A DNA stretch of 64,000 nucleotides from JAABQG01 sp963726365 (GTDB lineage Bacteria > Pseudomonadota > Gammaproteobacteria > Burkholderiales > Burkholderiaceae_C). Shown one piece after another: positions 18,878 through 29,407 of this stretch. The DNA lies in contig CAVSCI010000012.1 of the NCBI GenBank assembly GCA_963726365.1, forward strand, positions 90,902 through 154,901, read 5' to 3'. Each line of letters begins with the position of its first letter. The stretch's first letter is position 1. Made by a program: the position numbers and the translations under genes. The notes under the pieces were generated by a model that had not been told where the DNA came from, searched no databases, and worked only from the letters and a program-made list of their open reading frames with translations.

Positions 18878-19486
18878 TTGGCATCAAGAACCCTGAGGGC
18901 CGTTTCGGCCGCAGTCGCCATCGTCGTCGTGTTCGCCGTGGCGGGCTACTGGTACTGGTCGCCCTTCATCGTGATCCGGCAGATGCAGGCCGCGGTCCAG
19001 GCCGGGGACGCAGAGGCTTTCAGCCAGCATGTGGACTACCCCCTGCTTCGCGAGAGCCTGACGGCACAGATTGCCGAAAAAATCGGTGTCGGGGCGGGCA
19101 AGGCCGGGGACGCTGCAGGCGGTCTGGCGGCCTCCGCATCCATCCTGGGCATCGCGCTGTTGCGTCCGCTGGTGGACGCGCTGGTGCGCCCGCGGGTCGT
19201 GATGCGGGCGATGCAGGCGGGCTACCTGGGTCCGAAGTCCGCGGCACCCGGCAAGCCTTTGCCGAAAGCCGGCGACAAGCCTGATGAAGTCTCCGGTTCC
19301 GGTTCCAGGCCCCATCAGCGCCACTGGACCTACGAGAGAATCGACGTCGATCAGCTGGTCGCACAGGCCGTCGACCCGGCCAATCCGCAGGAGAAGCCCG
19401 AGGACCGGCTCGTGCTGGTTTTCCAGCGCAGTGGCTTTGCCGACTGGAAGCTGACCGACATCCGTGTTCCGGCGTTGAGCAGGTAG
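18878..19486 (+). CDS. DUF2939 family protein
   Basis: 202 residues. Start is TTG at 18878 with an AGGAG six bases upstream. One membrane anchor (about 8-27) precedes YWYWSPFIVIRQMQAAVQAG, the typical DUF2939 opening, with VDYPLLRESL following. Function unknown. The middle contains a Gly/Ala-rich stretch and a Pro/Lys-rich linker. Probably periplasmic and membrane-tethered. Confidence 0.75.
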   Translation: MASRTLRAVSAAVAIVVVFAVAGYWYWSPFIVIRQMQAAVQAGDAEAFSQHVDYPLLRESLTAQIAEKIGVGAGKAGDAAGGLAASASILGIALLRPLVDALVRPRVVMRAMQAGYLGPKSAAPGKPLPKAGDKPDEVSGSGSRPHQRHWTYERIDVDQLVAQAVDPANPQEKPEDRLVLVFQRSGFADWKLTDIRVPALSR

Positions 19487-19537
19487 CATGGCGAGGTTGG
19501 CGGAAGTTGTGAGGCCGTTTTTCAGGTAGCCTGCACC

Positions 19538-19999
19538 ATGACTGATCCTGATTCTTCGAGCGTCCCTTGCTGGGTCGTCTATTGCGACGGCAGCGCGATG
19601 CCGAACCCTGGCCGCATGGGCATCGGCGCGGTGATCATCGAACCCAATGGCGCCCGTCACACCCTCTCGCAGGCGACCCACTCGAAAGGCTGCAACAACG
19701 AAGCCGAGCTGACGGCCCTGCTGGCAGCCCTTCGCGAGCTGCGGAATCGCGGCGCGACAGCGCTGCTCGCCTATTGCGACAACAGCGTCGTGGTGGAGCA
19801 ACTCGGTGACGGGATGACGAAGCCGATCGCACGCCTGGCCTCGCTGTTCGACGAGACCCGTGCATTGCTGAAAACATTCGACCACGCAAAGCTGCAGTGG
19901 ATACCGCGCCACCGCAATGGCGAAGCCGATGAACTGGCCCGGGCGGCCCTCGGAATCCCGCCAAAGCGCGTTGTGAAGCCACCGCCGGGCGCGCGCTAG
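19538..19999 (+). CDS. RNase HI-like protein
   Basis: 153 residues. The acidic RNase H residues are visible in order: Asp in VYCDGSAMPNPG, Glu in NNEAEL, Asp in AYCDNSVVVEQL and Asp in GEADELARAAL. It lacks the basic handle region of E. coli RnhA and is closer to the short RNase HI group with reverse-transcriptase-like annotation. Likely cleaves RNA in RNA/DNA hybrids. Genomic rnhA may lie elsewhere. Confidence 0.8.
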   Translation: MTDPDSSSVPCWVVYCDGSAMPNPGRMGIGAVIIEPNGARHTLSQATHSKGCNNEAELTALLAALRELRNRGATALLAYCDNSVVVEQLGDGMTKPIARLASLFDETRALLKTFDHAKLQWIPRHRNGEADELARAALGIPPKRVVKPPPGAR

Positions 20000-20071
20000 C
20001 TCCGGACGGCGCGATGCGGGCGCACCGACGGCAAGCGGTGGCGGGCGGGTCGGGCGTGACCCGGCGGTCGC

Positions 20072-20679
20072 TCAGGCGCGGGAGGCGCCGTCCAGCCGGG
20101 TGTTGCGCAACAGCTTCACCAGTTCCGGCGCCTGCAGCACACGGATGTTGTTCTCTTTGGCAAAACGCGCGGCCTGCGGGGTCACGTCCCCCAGCGCCAC
20201 GACGATGCCGTCGCGCGCTTCGGCCTGCCCGATGGCCGCTTGCAACTCTCGCAGCGGCTCCACCCCCAGGCTGGCAGCCTTCCAGCGCTTGCCGCTGACC
20301 AGCGTGGTCGCGCCAGCCTTGTGGATCGCGAAGTCCGCGCCGTCCGACTCGCGCCCGTGGCGCCGGTTCACGGTGTAGCCCTCCTTGAGCCAGGCATCTT
20401 CCAGCGCCGCGGAGAAATTCCGCCAGGACAGGGCGCCTGCGGCCTGCAGCGTCTGCTGCACGCGCGCCGCACTGGGCTCGTGCATCTGCCTTCGCGCGGC
20501 CATGACGGCGATCACCAGGAAAGGGAAGCCGCCCATGGCGCCGAACCAGAACATCTCAGCCGGCAGGGCGAGTCTGGAAATCAGCGCGATCACGCCGGCC
20601 AGCGCCAGGCTGATCCACCACGGCGAGCGCAGCAGGATCGCAAACAGCGACTTCTCGGCCATGCGGAACTTCGGGAGCT

Positions 20680-20683
<4 letters not shown>
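20072..20683 (-). CDS. Membrane-anchored Mrr-like restriction endonuclease domain protein
   Basis: 203 residues. Two N-terminal membrane segments (about 22-38 and 44-62) are followed by a domain with SWRNFSAALEDAWLKEGYTV, DGADFAIHKAG and TLVSGKRWKAASLGVEPLREL, the order seen in Mrr_cat / PF04471-type nucleases. Its stop region overlaps nothing, but the start overlaps the lolD stop by four bases, so it is likely co-transcribed after lolCDE. The role is unknown; membrane-bound relatives are common in betaproteobacteria. Confidence 0.7.
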
Positions 20684-21466
<783 letters not shown>

Positions 21467-21474
<8 letters not shown>

Positions 21475-22723
21475 AACGCAGCGCCTCCGCCGGGTTCACG
21501 CGGCTGGCGCGCCAGCTGGGGTAGATCGTGGCCAGGAAGGCCAGCACCAGCGAGATGATGGCAATCGGCATGATGTCGCTGCGCTGGGGGTCGCTCGGCA
21601 TGTGGTTGATGAGGTAGATCTCCTTGGGCAGGAAACTGGCGTGCAGCAGGTTTTCGAGCGCCGGCACGATCACGTCGATGTTGAAGGCCACGCCCAGGCC
21701 GAGCAGCAGGCCGGCCAGCGTGCCGATCACGCCGACCATCGCGCCCTGCACCACGAAGATGCCCATGATGCTTTGCGGGCTGGCCCCCAGCGTGCGCAGG
21801 ATGGCAATGTCGGCGCGCTTGTCGGTCACTGTCATGACCAGCGTGCTGACGAGGTTGAACGCCGCCACCGCGACGATCAGCGTCAGGATGATGAACATCA
21901 TGCGTTTTTCCAGCTGCACGGCGGCAAACCAGGTGCGGTTCTGGCGCGTCCAGTCGCGAATCAGCAGGTCGCCCGACAGGCTGGCCGCCAGCTGGTCGGC
22001 CACCGTGCGCGCCTGGTGCAGGTCGCGCAGCTTCAGCCGCACGCCGCTGGGGCCTTCGAGCCGGAAGATCTTGGCGGCATCGTCCTGGTGCATCATCACC
22101 AGCGCCGAGTCGTACTCGTAGTGGCCCGAGTTGAAGGTGCCGACCACGGTCATCTGCTTGAGGCGCGGCACCACGCCGGCCGGCGTCACCTGGCCGCTCG
22201 GGGCGATCAGCGTGACCGGATCGCCCACCCGCACGCCCAGGCTGCGCGCCAGGTCGATCCCCAGCACCACGCCAAAGCCGCCGGGCACCAGGCGCGCCAG
22301 GCCGGTGCTTTTCAGCTCCACCGCGAGATCGGTCACGCCGGGCTCCAGCACCGGGTCGATGCCGCGCACCAGCGTGCCCTTCATGTCCTCGCCGCGCGCC
22401 AGCAGGGCCTGCGTGGCGATGAACGGCGCGGCGGCAATCACGTTCGGGTTGGCGCGGACCTCGGCCAGCGTCTGGTCCAGGTCGGGCAGGGCCGCACCGC
22501 CCTGCGCATAGATCTCGATATGCGAGACCACGCCCAGCATGCGGTCGCGCACTTCTCTCTGGAAGCCGTTCATCACCGACAGGACGATGATGAGCGCGGC
22601 CACGCCCAATGCAATGCCCAGCATGGAGACGCCCGAGATGAAGGAAATGAAACCGTTGCGCCGGGTCGCGCGCCCGGCCCGGGTGTAACGCCAGCCGAGA
22701 ATCAGTTCATAGGGAATTTGCAT
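21467..22723 (-). CDS. lolC: Lipoprotein-releasing system permease LolC/LolE
   Basis: 418 residues from MQIPYELILGWRYTR. The N-terminal segment GRATRRNGFISFISGVSMLGIALGVAALI is the LolC/E family signature and first membrane helix; three more helices lie near residues 275-300, 320-345 and 380-405. A periplasmic domain lies between. One permease is present, so this species probably uses a LolFD-like single-permease arrangement or has the partner elsewhere. The upstream frame extension was rejected as start. Confidence 0.87.
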
Positions 22724-22802
22724 GGGCCGATCGGGAATGGAAACAGGGGGGGATTGTGGCATTGGAGCCGGTCCGGGCCGGCCATCCCGGACAATACCGC
22801 CC

Positions 22803-23752
22803 ATGGCCGACCCCATTCACCTGCTGATTCCCTTTGCGGCGGGCAGCGCACCCGCCGCCCGGGACGCGCTGGCCGCGCTGCGCTTGCCCCGTTTGCAGGC
22901 TCTGCTGGACCGGCTGCAGGCGGCGCCCGCCGAAAGCGTTGACGAAATGGCCCCCGAGCCGCCCCACGAGCGGGCGCTGGCCCGCATCCTGGGCCTGGAC
23001 GCCGGGCCCGGCCGCACGCCGTGGGCGGCGCACCAGCTTCGCCAGGGCGGCGGCGCACCCGGACTGGACGCCTGGGCCTGGATCTCACCGTGCCACTGGA
23101 AAGTCGGCATGGACCAGGTGCTGATGCAAGACCCGTCGGCACTGAACCTCACCGAGGATCACTCGCGCACGTTGTTGGCGGCGATGGCGCCTTTTTTCGC
23201 CGAAGACGGCCTTGAACTGCGCTTCGATGCGACCGGCCGCTGGCTGGCGCGCGGCGAGCTTTTTCGCGAACTGACCACGGCATCGATCGACCGTGTCAGT
23301 GGCCGCGACGTTGCGGCCTGGATGCCCGAGTCGCCCCAGGCGCGCACGCTGCACCGCCTGCAAAGCGAGATGCAGATGCTGCTCTACACCCACCCGGTGA
23401 ATGACGAGCGCGCCGGACAGGGCCTGGCGCCGGTCAATTCGTTCTGGGTCAGCGGCGCCGGCGCGCTGAATGGCGATGCCCCGCCGCCCACCGAGCCGCC
23501 CTTCAGGTGGCCACCGACCTGCGCGACGCCGCGCTGCGCCAGGACTGGGCCGCCTGGGCGCAGGCCTGGCAGCAGCTGGACGCCACGCACTGTGCAGCGC
23601 TGCTGACGGCCCTGGAGCGCGGCCAGGCGGTGCGGCTCACGCTGTGCGGCGAGCGCGCATTCCAGACCTTCGAAGCCGCGCCGCAGGGCTTTTTCCAGAA
23701 GATTTCAAGGTTTTTTGGCACGTATCCCAGCGTCAGAGCGTCTGAGTTCGCT
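22803..23752 (+). CDS. Phosphoglycerate-mutase-like protein (COG4255-type), upstream of recJ; one -1 frame break
   Basis: Starts MADPIHLLIPFAAG, typical of the uncharacterised betaproteobacterial protein often annotated as a phosphoglycerate mutase and found before recJ. Conserved stretches SPCHWKVGMDQVLMQDP and LLYTHPVNDER are clear. A missing base near 23498 shifts the frame; the C-terminal part continues as ATDLRDAALRQDWAAWAQAW to AFQTFEAAPQGFFQKISRFFG. No stop codon separates it from recJ: the frame runs through repeat copy 3 into the recJ ATG at 23753. Function unknown. Confidence 0.75.
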
Positions 23753-23766
23753 ATGAAATTTACAGT
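23701..23766 (+). repeat. ATAGC-centred palindromic repeat, copy 3 (spans the recJ start)
   Basis: Starts GATTTCAAGGTTTTTTGGCAC, then ATCCCAGCGTC and ends in TTCGCTATGAAATTTACAG. It aligns with copy 7 (reverse strand of 56631-56692) over most of its length. The recJ start codon lies inside it. Confidence 0.7.
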
Positions 23767-25561
23767 CCGCGACATCCCCCCCCGCGCCGCCTGGGCGCTG
23801 GAGCAGGCCGGCGTGCACCCCTTGCTGGCGCGACTGTTTGCCGCGCGCGGGGTCAGCACCAGGGACGAACTGGACGACGGCCTGGCGCGCCTGCTGCCGC
23901 CCTCGGGCCTGAAAGGTGCGGCTGAGGCCGCCGTGCTGCTGGCCGACGCCATCGCCGCAAACAAGCGCCTGTGCATCGTGGCCGACTACGACTGCGACGG
24001 CGCCACCGCCTGCGCCGTCGGCCATCCGCGGCCTGCGCGCGCTCGGCGCGCAGACACGTCGGCTACATCGTGCCCGACCGCGTGGTCGATGGCTACGGCC
24101 TGACCGCCGCCGATCGCGCGGCGCGTCAAGGACAGCGGCGCCGACGTGCTGATCACCGTGGACAACGGCATCGGCAGCATCGAAGGCGTGGCCGAAGCGC
24201 GCGCGCTCGGCCTGCAGGTGCTGGTGACCGACCACCACCTGCCGGCGGCCGCCCCGCCGCCGGGCCGCCCCAAGGCAGGGGCAGCCCCCTCGGGGGGCAG
24301 CGAGGACACGCCAGTGCCGAGCGTGGGGGCTTTACAGCTTCCCGACGCCGACGTCATCGTCAACCCGAACCAGCCCGGCTGCCTGTTCGAGAGCAAATCC
24401 ATCGCCGGCGTCGGCGTGATGTTCTACGTGCTGCTGGCGCTGCGCGCGGAACTGCGTCGGCGAGGCGCATTTGACGCCGCCACACAACCCAAGCTGGACG
24501 CCCTGCTCCCTCTGGTCGCTTTGGGCACGGTGGCCGACGTGGTAAAGCTCGACGCCAACAACCGCCGCCTCGTCGCGCAGGGCCTCAGGCGCGTGCGCGC
24601 CGGCGCCCTGCCGGCGGGCATGGCCGCGCTGTTCACCGCCGCTGCGCGCAAGGCGAATGTGGCCACGACCTTCGACTTCGGCTTTGCCCTGGGCCCGCGC
24701 ATCAACGCCGCCGGGCGCCTGTCGGACATGACGCTGGGCATCGAATGCCTGCTGACCGATGATGCGGGCCGCGCGGACGAGCTGGCGCGATTGCTGGACG
24801 GCATCAACCGCGAACGCCGCGAGATCGAGGGCGGGATGCGCGACCAGGCCTTCCTGATCGCCGAGTCGCTGCTGGCCGGGGGCGTCAATGGCGATATCGA
24901 GGCGCCGCCCGCCCTGTGCGTGTTCGACCCCGGGTTCCACGAAGGTGTGGTCGGCATCGTCGCCTCGCGGCTGAAGGACAAGCTGCACCGCCCGACTTTC
25001 GTGTTTGCCGCGAGCGCCGCGCCGGGCAAGGACCATGAACTCAAGGGCTCGGGCCGCTCGATCGCCGGCTTTCACCTGCGCGATGCGCTGGACCTGGTCG
25101 CCAAGCGCCATCCCGGCGTGCTGCTGCGCTTTGGTGGCCACGCCATGGCAGCGGGTTGCACGATTGCAGCGGACCAGTTCGAGGTGTTCAACACCGCGCT
25201 GAGCCAGGTCGCCCGCGAATGGCTGGACGCCGCCACCCTGACGCGCCGGCTCGAGACCGACGGCCCGCTGGCCCCCGAGTACCGCCGCACCGACCTGGTG
25301 GACACGCTGCACCGCGAGGTCTGGGGCCAGGGCTTTGCCGCGCCCACGTTCAGCGAAGAGGTCGAAGTGGTCTCGCAGCGCCTGGTCGGGGAGAAGCACC
25401 TTTCGCTCAAGCTCAAGCACCAGGGCCAGCCGGTGGACGCCATCTGGTTCGGCCACACCGACCCGCTGCCGGCCCGCGTGAAACTGGCCTTCCGGCTCGA
25501 TGCGGACGAGTGGCAGGGCCTGCGGCGCGTGCGGTTTCTGGTGGAAGGTGCGGAACTCTAG
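23753..25561 (+). CDS. recJ: Single-stranded-DNA exonuclease RecJ with repeat-encoded insertion; three +1 frame breaks
   Basis: DHH-family 5'-3' exonuclease of recombination and mismatch repair. Motifs: DYDCDG (I), TVDNGIGS (II), VTDHH (III) and the DHHA1 region GSGRSIAGFHLRDALD..RFGGHAMAAG. Extra single bases near 24020, 24054 and 24110 break the frame within about 90 bases; correcting all three restores AVAIRGLRALGAQHVGYIVP and AAIARRVKD. Just after the DHH motif about 31 residues (AAAPPPGRPKAGAAPSGG..) are encoded by the GC-hairpin repeat at 24259-24330, making the protein about 601 residues rather than the usual ~570. The rest is intact. Confidence 0.9.
24259..24330 (+). repeat. GC-hairpin repeat, copy B (in frame inside recJ)
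   Basis: 72 bases, same ends and core as copy A. It adds 24 codons plus flanks to RecJ between TDHHLP and LPDADVIVNPNQPGC, two segments that are adjacent in ordinary RecJ. The reading frame is preserved. Confidence 0.85.
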
Positions 25562-25583
25562 GTTTTCGCAATCAGAACGGCAT

Positions 25584-25645
25584 CGACCCAGCGTCGCCAG
25601 GTCACGACCAGCTATTGAAACAGTAGCGGCTCAGGGCTTGACACC
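25584..25645 (+). repeat. ATAGC-centred palindromic repeat, copy 4
   Basis: CCCAGCGTCGCCAGGTCACG, then GCTATTGAAACAGTAGC and GGGCTTGAC. It lies between the recJ stop and the opposing coaD gene and includes the coaD stop codon. Confidence 0.65.
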
Positions 25646-26131
25646 CGTGCGCGCCTTTTCCTGCAGCCGTACCAGCACATGCGGCGAGACGAACTTGTTG
25701 ACCTCGCCGCCGAGCAGCGCAATTTCGCGCACGAAGGTGCTGCTGATGAACTGGAACTTGTCGCCCGGCGTGAGGAAGACCGTTTCCACATCGGGCATCA
25801 GGGCGCGGTTCATGCCGGCGAGCTGGAACTCGTAGTCGAAGTCGGTCACGGCGCGCAGGCCCCGCACCATGGCCTTGCCGCCCCGCGCGACGACGAAGTC
25901 GCGCACCAGCCCCGAGAAACTCTCCACCGTGACCTGCGGGTAGCGTTTCACCGACTCGCGCGCCATCTCGATGCGGTCGTCCAGGCTGAACAGCGCCTTC
26001 TTGTGATAACCCGCTGCCACCGCCACGATCACGCGGTCAAACAACTGGCAGGCGCGGCGCACCACGTCTTCATGGCCCAGGGTCATGGGGTCAAAGGTGC
26101 CGGGATAGACGGCGAGCACGCTGCAGGTCAT
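25631..26131 (-). CDS. coaD: Phosphopantetheine adenylyltransferase
   Basis: 166 residues, the usual CoaD length. The nucleotidyltransferase motif GTFDPMTLGHED (T/HxGH) is near residues 10-21, and ISSTFVRE is the second motif. It transfers AMP from ATP to 4'-phosphopantetheine in CoA synthesis. The start MTCSVLAVYPGTF is preceded by an AGGAG; the longer upstream frame is not family-like. Its 3' end overlaps repeat copy 4. Probably co-transcribed with rsmD, 55 bases upstream. Confidence 0.95.
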   Translation of the reverse strand: MTCSVLAVYPGTFDPMTLGHEDVVRRACQLFDRVIVAVAAGYHKKALFSLDDRIEMARESVKRYPQVTVESFSGLVRDFVVARGGKAMVRGLRAVTDFDYEFQLAGMNRALMPDVETVFLTPGDKFQFISSTFVREIALLGGEVNKFVSPHVLVRLQEKARTGVKP

Positions 26132-26186
26132 GGGGAACTCTCCTCGTTTGGGCGGGATGATACGGCGGGCAGCGAAAGATGCGAAA

Positions 26187-26807
26187 TCAGGCCAGGCGCA
26201 CCAGCAGGTGCGCGTGCACCGCGCCGGCCTTGAGGTGGCGGTGCAGTCGCAACCCAAACGGCTGCAACGCCTCGTCCGTCCAGGCACTGGGCGCCTCGAG
26301 GTAGATGAAACCTTCCGGCGATGCGGCATGTGCTGCGGCGGCGAGGGCTTTTTCAAACAGCGGCGAGTCGAACGGCGGGTCGAGGAATATCAGCTCCAGC
26401 GTGCCGGGCGTGGCCTTCTTCAGCGCCATCACCCCGTCACCGCGCTGGACATGGACCGCCGTGGCACCGAGCCGGGTCTTGAGCGTCATGAGCTGCGTGA
26501 CCAGCGCGGCATCGTGCTCCAGCATCAGCACCTGCGCGGCGCCGCGAGAGGCGGCCTCGAAGCCCAGCACGCCAGTGCCGGCAAAGGCGTCCAGGCAGCG
26601 CCAGCCGCTCAGGTCCTGCCCCAGCCAGTTGAACAGGGTCTCGCGAACGCGGTCGGGGGTGGGCCGAAGACCGGGCCGGTCGGCGACCTTGAGCCGGGTG
26701 CGCTTCCACAACCCGCCAATGATGCGGATCTCGTGCGAAGGGTGGCCTTCCAGGCGACGCGGCTTCGCTGGCGCTGGCGCAGGGGTGTCGGGGATCTGGT
26801 TTCTCAT
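26187..26807 (-). CDS. rsmD: 16S rRNA (guanine(966)-N2)-methyltransferase
   Basis: 206 residues. IRIIGGLWKRTRLKV and LRPTPDRVRETLFNWL are the RsmD N-terminal signature, LDAFAGTGVLGFEA is the SAM-binding motif and FLDPPF the catalytic D/NPPF motif. It methylates G966 in the small ribosomal subunit. The rsmD-coaD pairing is common in proteobacteria. Confidence 0.93.
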   Translation of the reverse strand: MRNQIPDTPAPAPAKPRRLEGHPSHEIRIIGGLWKRTRLKVADRPGLRPTPDRVRETLFNWLGQDLSGWRCLDAFAGTGVLGFEAASRGAAQVLMLEHDAALVTQLMTLKTRLGATAVHVQRGDGVMALKKATPGTLELIFLDPPFDSPLFEKALAAAAHAASPEGFIYLEAPSAWTDEALQPFGLRLHRHLKAGAVHAHLLVRLA

Positions 26808-26841
26808 GCCGCGAGCTTAAACGGGATGACGGTGCAGGGCA

Positions 26842-29274
26842 TCAATGCCCGCCAGGCCCCCGTCCACTGCGCCCGAAGGCGCCGCGCCCCGCCCGCAAGC
26901 ATGCGCGCCGATAGTCCAGCAGGGTCTGCTGCGCGCGCGCCCACACGCTGCCCTCGGCAAAGGCCTCAACGTCGTCGGCCAGCCCCGCAGGCTGGCCGGT
27001 GAGCAGTTCGATGCCTTCGCTCACGTGCGCTACGGCATGCACACGGAACAGGCCGCGGGCCACGGCGTCGACGATGTCGCGGTCGAGCATCAGGTGGCGG
27101 CGGTTGCGTTCGGGAATCAGCACGCCCTGGGTGCCGTCGAGCCCGGCGCGCTCGCAGACGCGGAACCAGCCTTCTATTTTTTCGTTGAGTCCGCCCACGG
27201 GCAACACGTCGCCATGCTGGTTGACCGCGCCGGTCACCGCCAGGCCCTGGCGCAGCGGCAGCCCTGCCAGGCTGGACAGCAGCACGTACAGCTCGGCGCA
27301 GGAGGCCGAGTCGCCTTCCACCCCGTGGTATTCCTGCTCGAACACGATGGAGGCGCTCAGCGCCAGCGGCGCAATGGGGGCAAACGACGCCGACAGGTAA
27401 CTGCCCAGGATCAGCACGCCCTTGTCGTGGATCGGGCCGGACAAGGCCACCTCGCGTTCGATGTTCACCAGCCCCTCGTGTCCCGCGAAGGTGCGGGCCG
27501 TGACCCGGACCGGGAAACCGAAGCGGGCGTCGCCCAGGTCCACCTGCGTCAGCGCATTGATCTGCCCGACGGTGCTGCCCTGCACCGAGATCAGCCGGTC
27601 GCCCTCGCTGATGGATTCCCGCAGCCGCTGCGCCATGTAGTCGTGCCGGGCGTCGCGCGCATGCAGGGCGGACTCGACGTCCGCCACGCTCACCAGCGCG
27701 CCCGGCCGCGCCAGGCACAGGGAGGCGCTCTCGGTCACCAGGGCCTCGGTTCGCGCAAAGATGGCACTCTGCCGGGTCTGGTCATCGGCCTCCCGGTGGG
27801 ACACTTCCAGGAGGCGCGCGACGGCGGCCGCAGTGAAATGGGGCAGGCCCAACCGCTGGCACACCTGCGCCACGAAGATGCCGGTGGCGTGCCGCGTCGC
27901 TTCGGTGCCGGCAAAGCTCTCCGCGAAATCCACCTTGACGCGGAAATGCCGGGCAAATTCCGGGTCGCCCTCCTGCAGCTCGTAGTAGTGCTCCACCGCG
28001 CCGATCAGCACGATCTTCACCCGCACATCGACCGCCTCGGGCTCCAGGGACACCGCGCCCATCGAGGCCATCGCCGTGCCCGGCTCCTCGATCTGCAGGC
28101 GGCCATTGCGCAGGAAGCGGCGCAGCTTCTCCCAGACCAGCGGGTCGGCCAGCAGGTCGCGCAGGTGCAGCATCAGGAAACCCCCATGCGCTTTGAGCAG
28201 GCTGCCGGCGCGGATGCGCGAGAAATCGGTGACCAGCACATCGTTCTCGGACTGGTACTCGATGCTGCCGAAAAGGGCGCGAAACAAGGGGTTGTTCTCG
28301 ACGATCACGGGCGCGCCAGTCATGCCGTCGTTATCGACCACCAGGTTCACCCGGTAGCGTGAAAGCACCGTGTCCAGCGCCTCCTGGCGGCTTTCATCGT
28401 CGGGCTCGAACACCTGGAAAAGCTCGATGTTTTCCAGCACATCGGCCTGAACCTGGTCCAGGTACGCGCCCAGCTTGACGGCATCCTTGATCTGCTTCTT
28501 CAGGCCAACGCGAATCGCCTGGAGCTCGCGCTCCAGCATCGGCTTGACCACCTGCCGGCGCAGCGCCGTGAGGGCCTCGTTCAGGACACGCTCCTTGGCG
28601 CCGGACTTGTCCATAAAACGATTGATCTCCGCGTGCAGCTCCTGCTCGGCGCGGTCGAATTCGGCGCGCCGCTCGCGGGGCAACTCCGCCGCCTCCTTCT
28701 CCGTCAAGGCCTGGCCGTTCTCGCCGCGCAAGGTGAACACCAGGTGGCCGTCTTCACGGCGCAACGCAAAACTGCGTGCCTCGCCGAAAGCCGCCAGTTC
28801 GGAAAATGCCGCCGCCTCCTGCGCTGCGTGCGCCTTCTCAAGCTGTTCGCTGCTGGTCTTGAATTCCTGCCCTTCGAGCCGCTTGGGCACTTCGGCCTGC
28901 AGTGTCCGGTTGAGGGCTGCCATCAGCTGGCGGAACTGGCGCCCCTGCCCGGCGGGCATGCGCAAGGCGCGCGGGCGTTCCGGGGCGTCGAAATTGTGCA
29001 GATAGCAGAGGTCGGGCGGCACCGCCCGCCCGGCTGCGACCGACAGCATTTCCTGGTGCAGCAAGGAGGAACGCCCGCTGCCGACCTCGCCCAGCACGAA
29101 CAGGTTGTAGTCGGCCTGTTCCATGCGCAGCCCGAAGCGCGCCGCCGTTTCCGCGCGCTCCTGCCCGATCCAGGGCAGCGGCTCACGCAGCAGCTCGGTG
29201 GTGTCTGCAAAGCCCAGTGTGGCGGGGTCGACCATGAAACGGAGGTCGTCAGGGGTCAGGTTCGAGATTGGCAT
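26842..29274 (-). CDS. Lon-like (LonH/YcbZ-type) AAA protease
   Basis: 810 residues. The N-terminal part contains an altered P-loop, LGEVGSGRSSLL, with Arg where Lys is expected, a coiled-coil region (about 110-290) and a second AAA core. The C-terminal Lon protease domain has the catalytic dyad Ser656 (GDSASC) and Lys699 (GGLNEKIEG). This architecture matches the LonH/YcbZ group rather than housekeeping Lon, which has an intact GPPGVGKT loop. Whether ATP is hydrolysed is uncertain. The last 30 residues are Arg/Gly-rich. It is transcribed opposite to the phosphorylase gene. Confidence 0.85.
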   Translation of the reverse strand: MPISNLTPDDLRFMVDPATLGFADTTELLREPLPWIGQERAETAARFGLRMEQADYNLFVLGEVGSGRSSLLHQEMLSVAAGRAVPPDLCYLHNFDAPERPRALRMPAGQGRQFRQLMAALNRTLQAEVPKRLEGQEFKTSSEQLEKAHAAQEAAAFSELAAFGEARSFALRREDGHLVFTLRGENGQALTEKEAAELPRERRAEFDRAEQELHAEINRFMDKSGAKERVLNEALTALRRQVVKPMLERELQAIRVGLKKQIKDAVKLGAYLDQVQADVLENIELFQVFEPDDESRQEALDTVLSRYRVNLVVDNDGMTGAPVIVENNPLFRALFGSIEYQSENDVLVTDFSRIRAGSLLKAHGGFLMLHLRDLLADPLVWEKLRRFLRNGRLQIEEPGTAMASMGAVSLEPEAVDVRVKIVLIGAVEHYYELQEGDPEFARHFRVKVDFAESFAGTEATRHATGIFVAQVCQRLGLPHFTAAAVARLLEVSHREADDQTRQSAIFARTEALVTESASLCLARPGALVSVADVESALHARDARHDYMAQRLRESISEGDRLISVQGSTVGQINALTQVDLGDARFGFPVRVTARTFAGHEGLVNIEREVALSGPIHDKGVLILGSYLSASFAPIAPLALSASIVFEQEYHGVEGDSASCAELYVLLSSLAGLPLRQGLAVTGAVNQHGDVLPVGGLNEKIEGWFRVCERAGLDGTQGVLIPERNRRHLMLDRDIVDAVARGLFRVHAVAHVSEGIELLTGQPAGLADDVEAFAEGSVWARAQQTLLDYRRACLRAGRGAFGRSGRGPGGH

Positions 29275-29407
29275 GAGGTTTCAGGCTCCGGGTTGGCCCG
29301 CCCACCAGGACTTTGCGCGGCCACTATGCAAGCTTAAACCGATCCTCGATCCATTTGCTTGACGCCCGTCACTGGCCGGCAAAGCGTGTTCGCGGTAGGC
29401 TTGCGCC

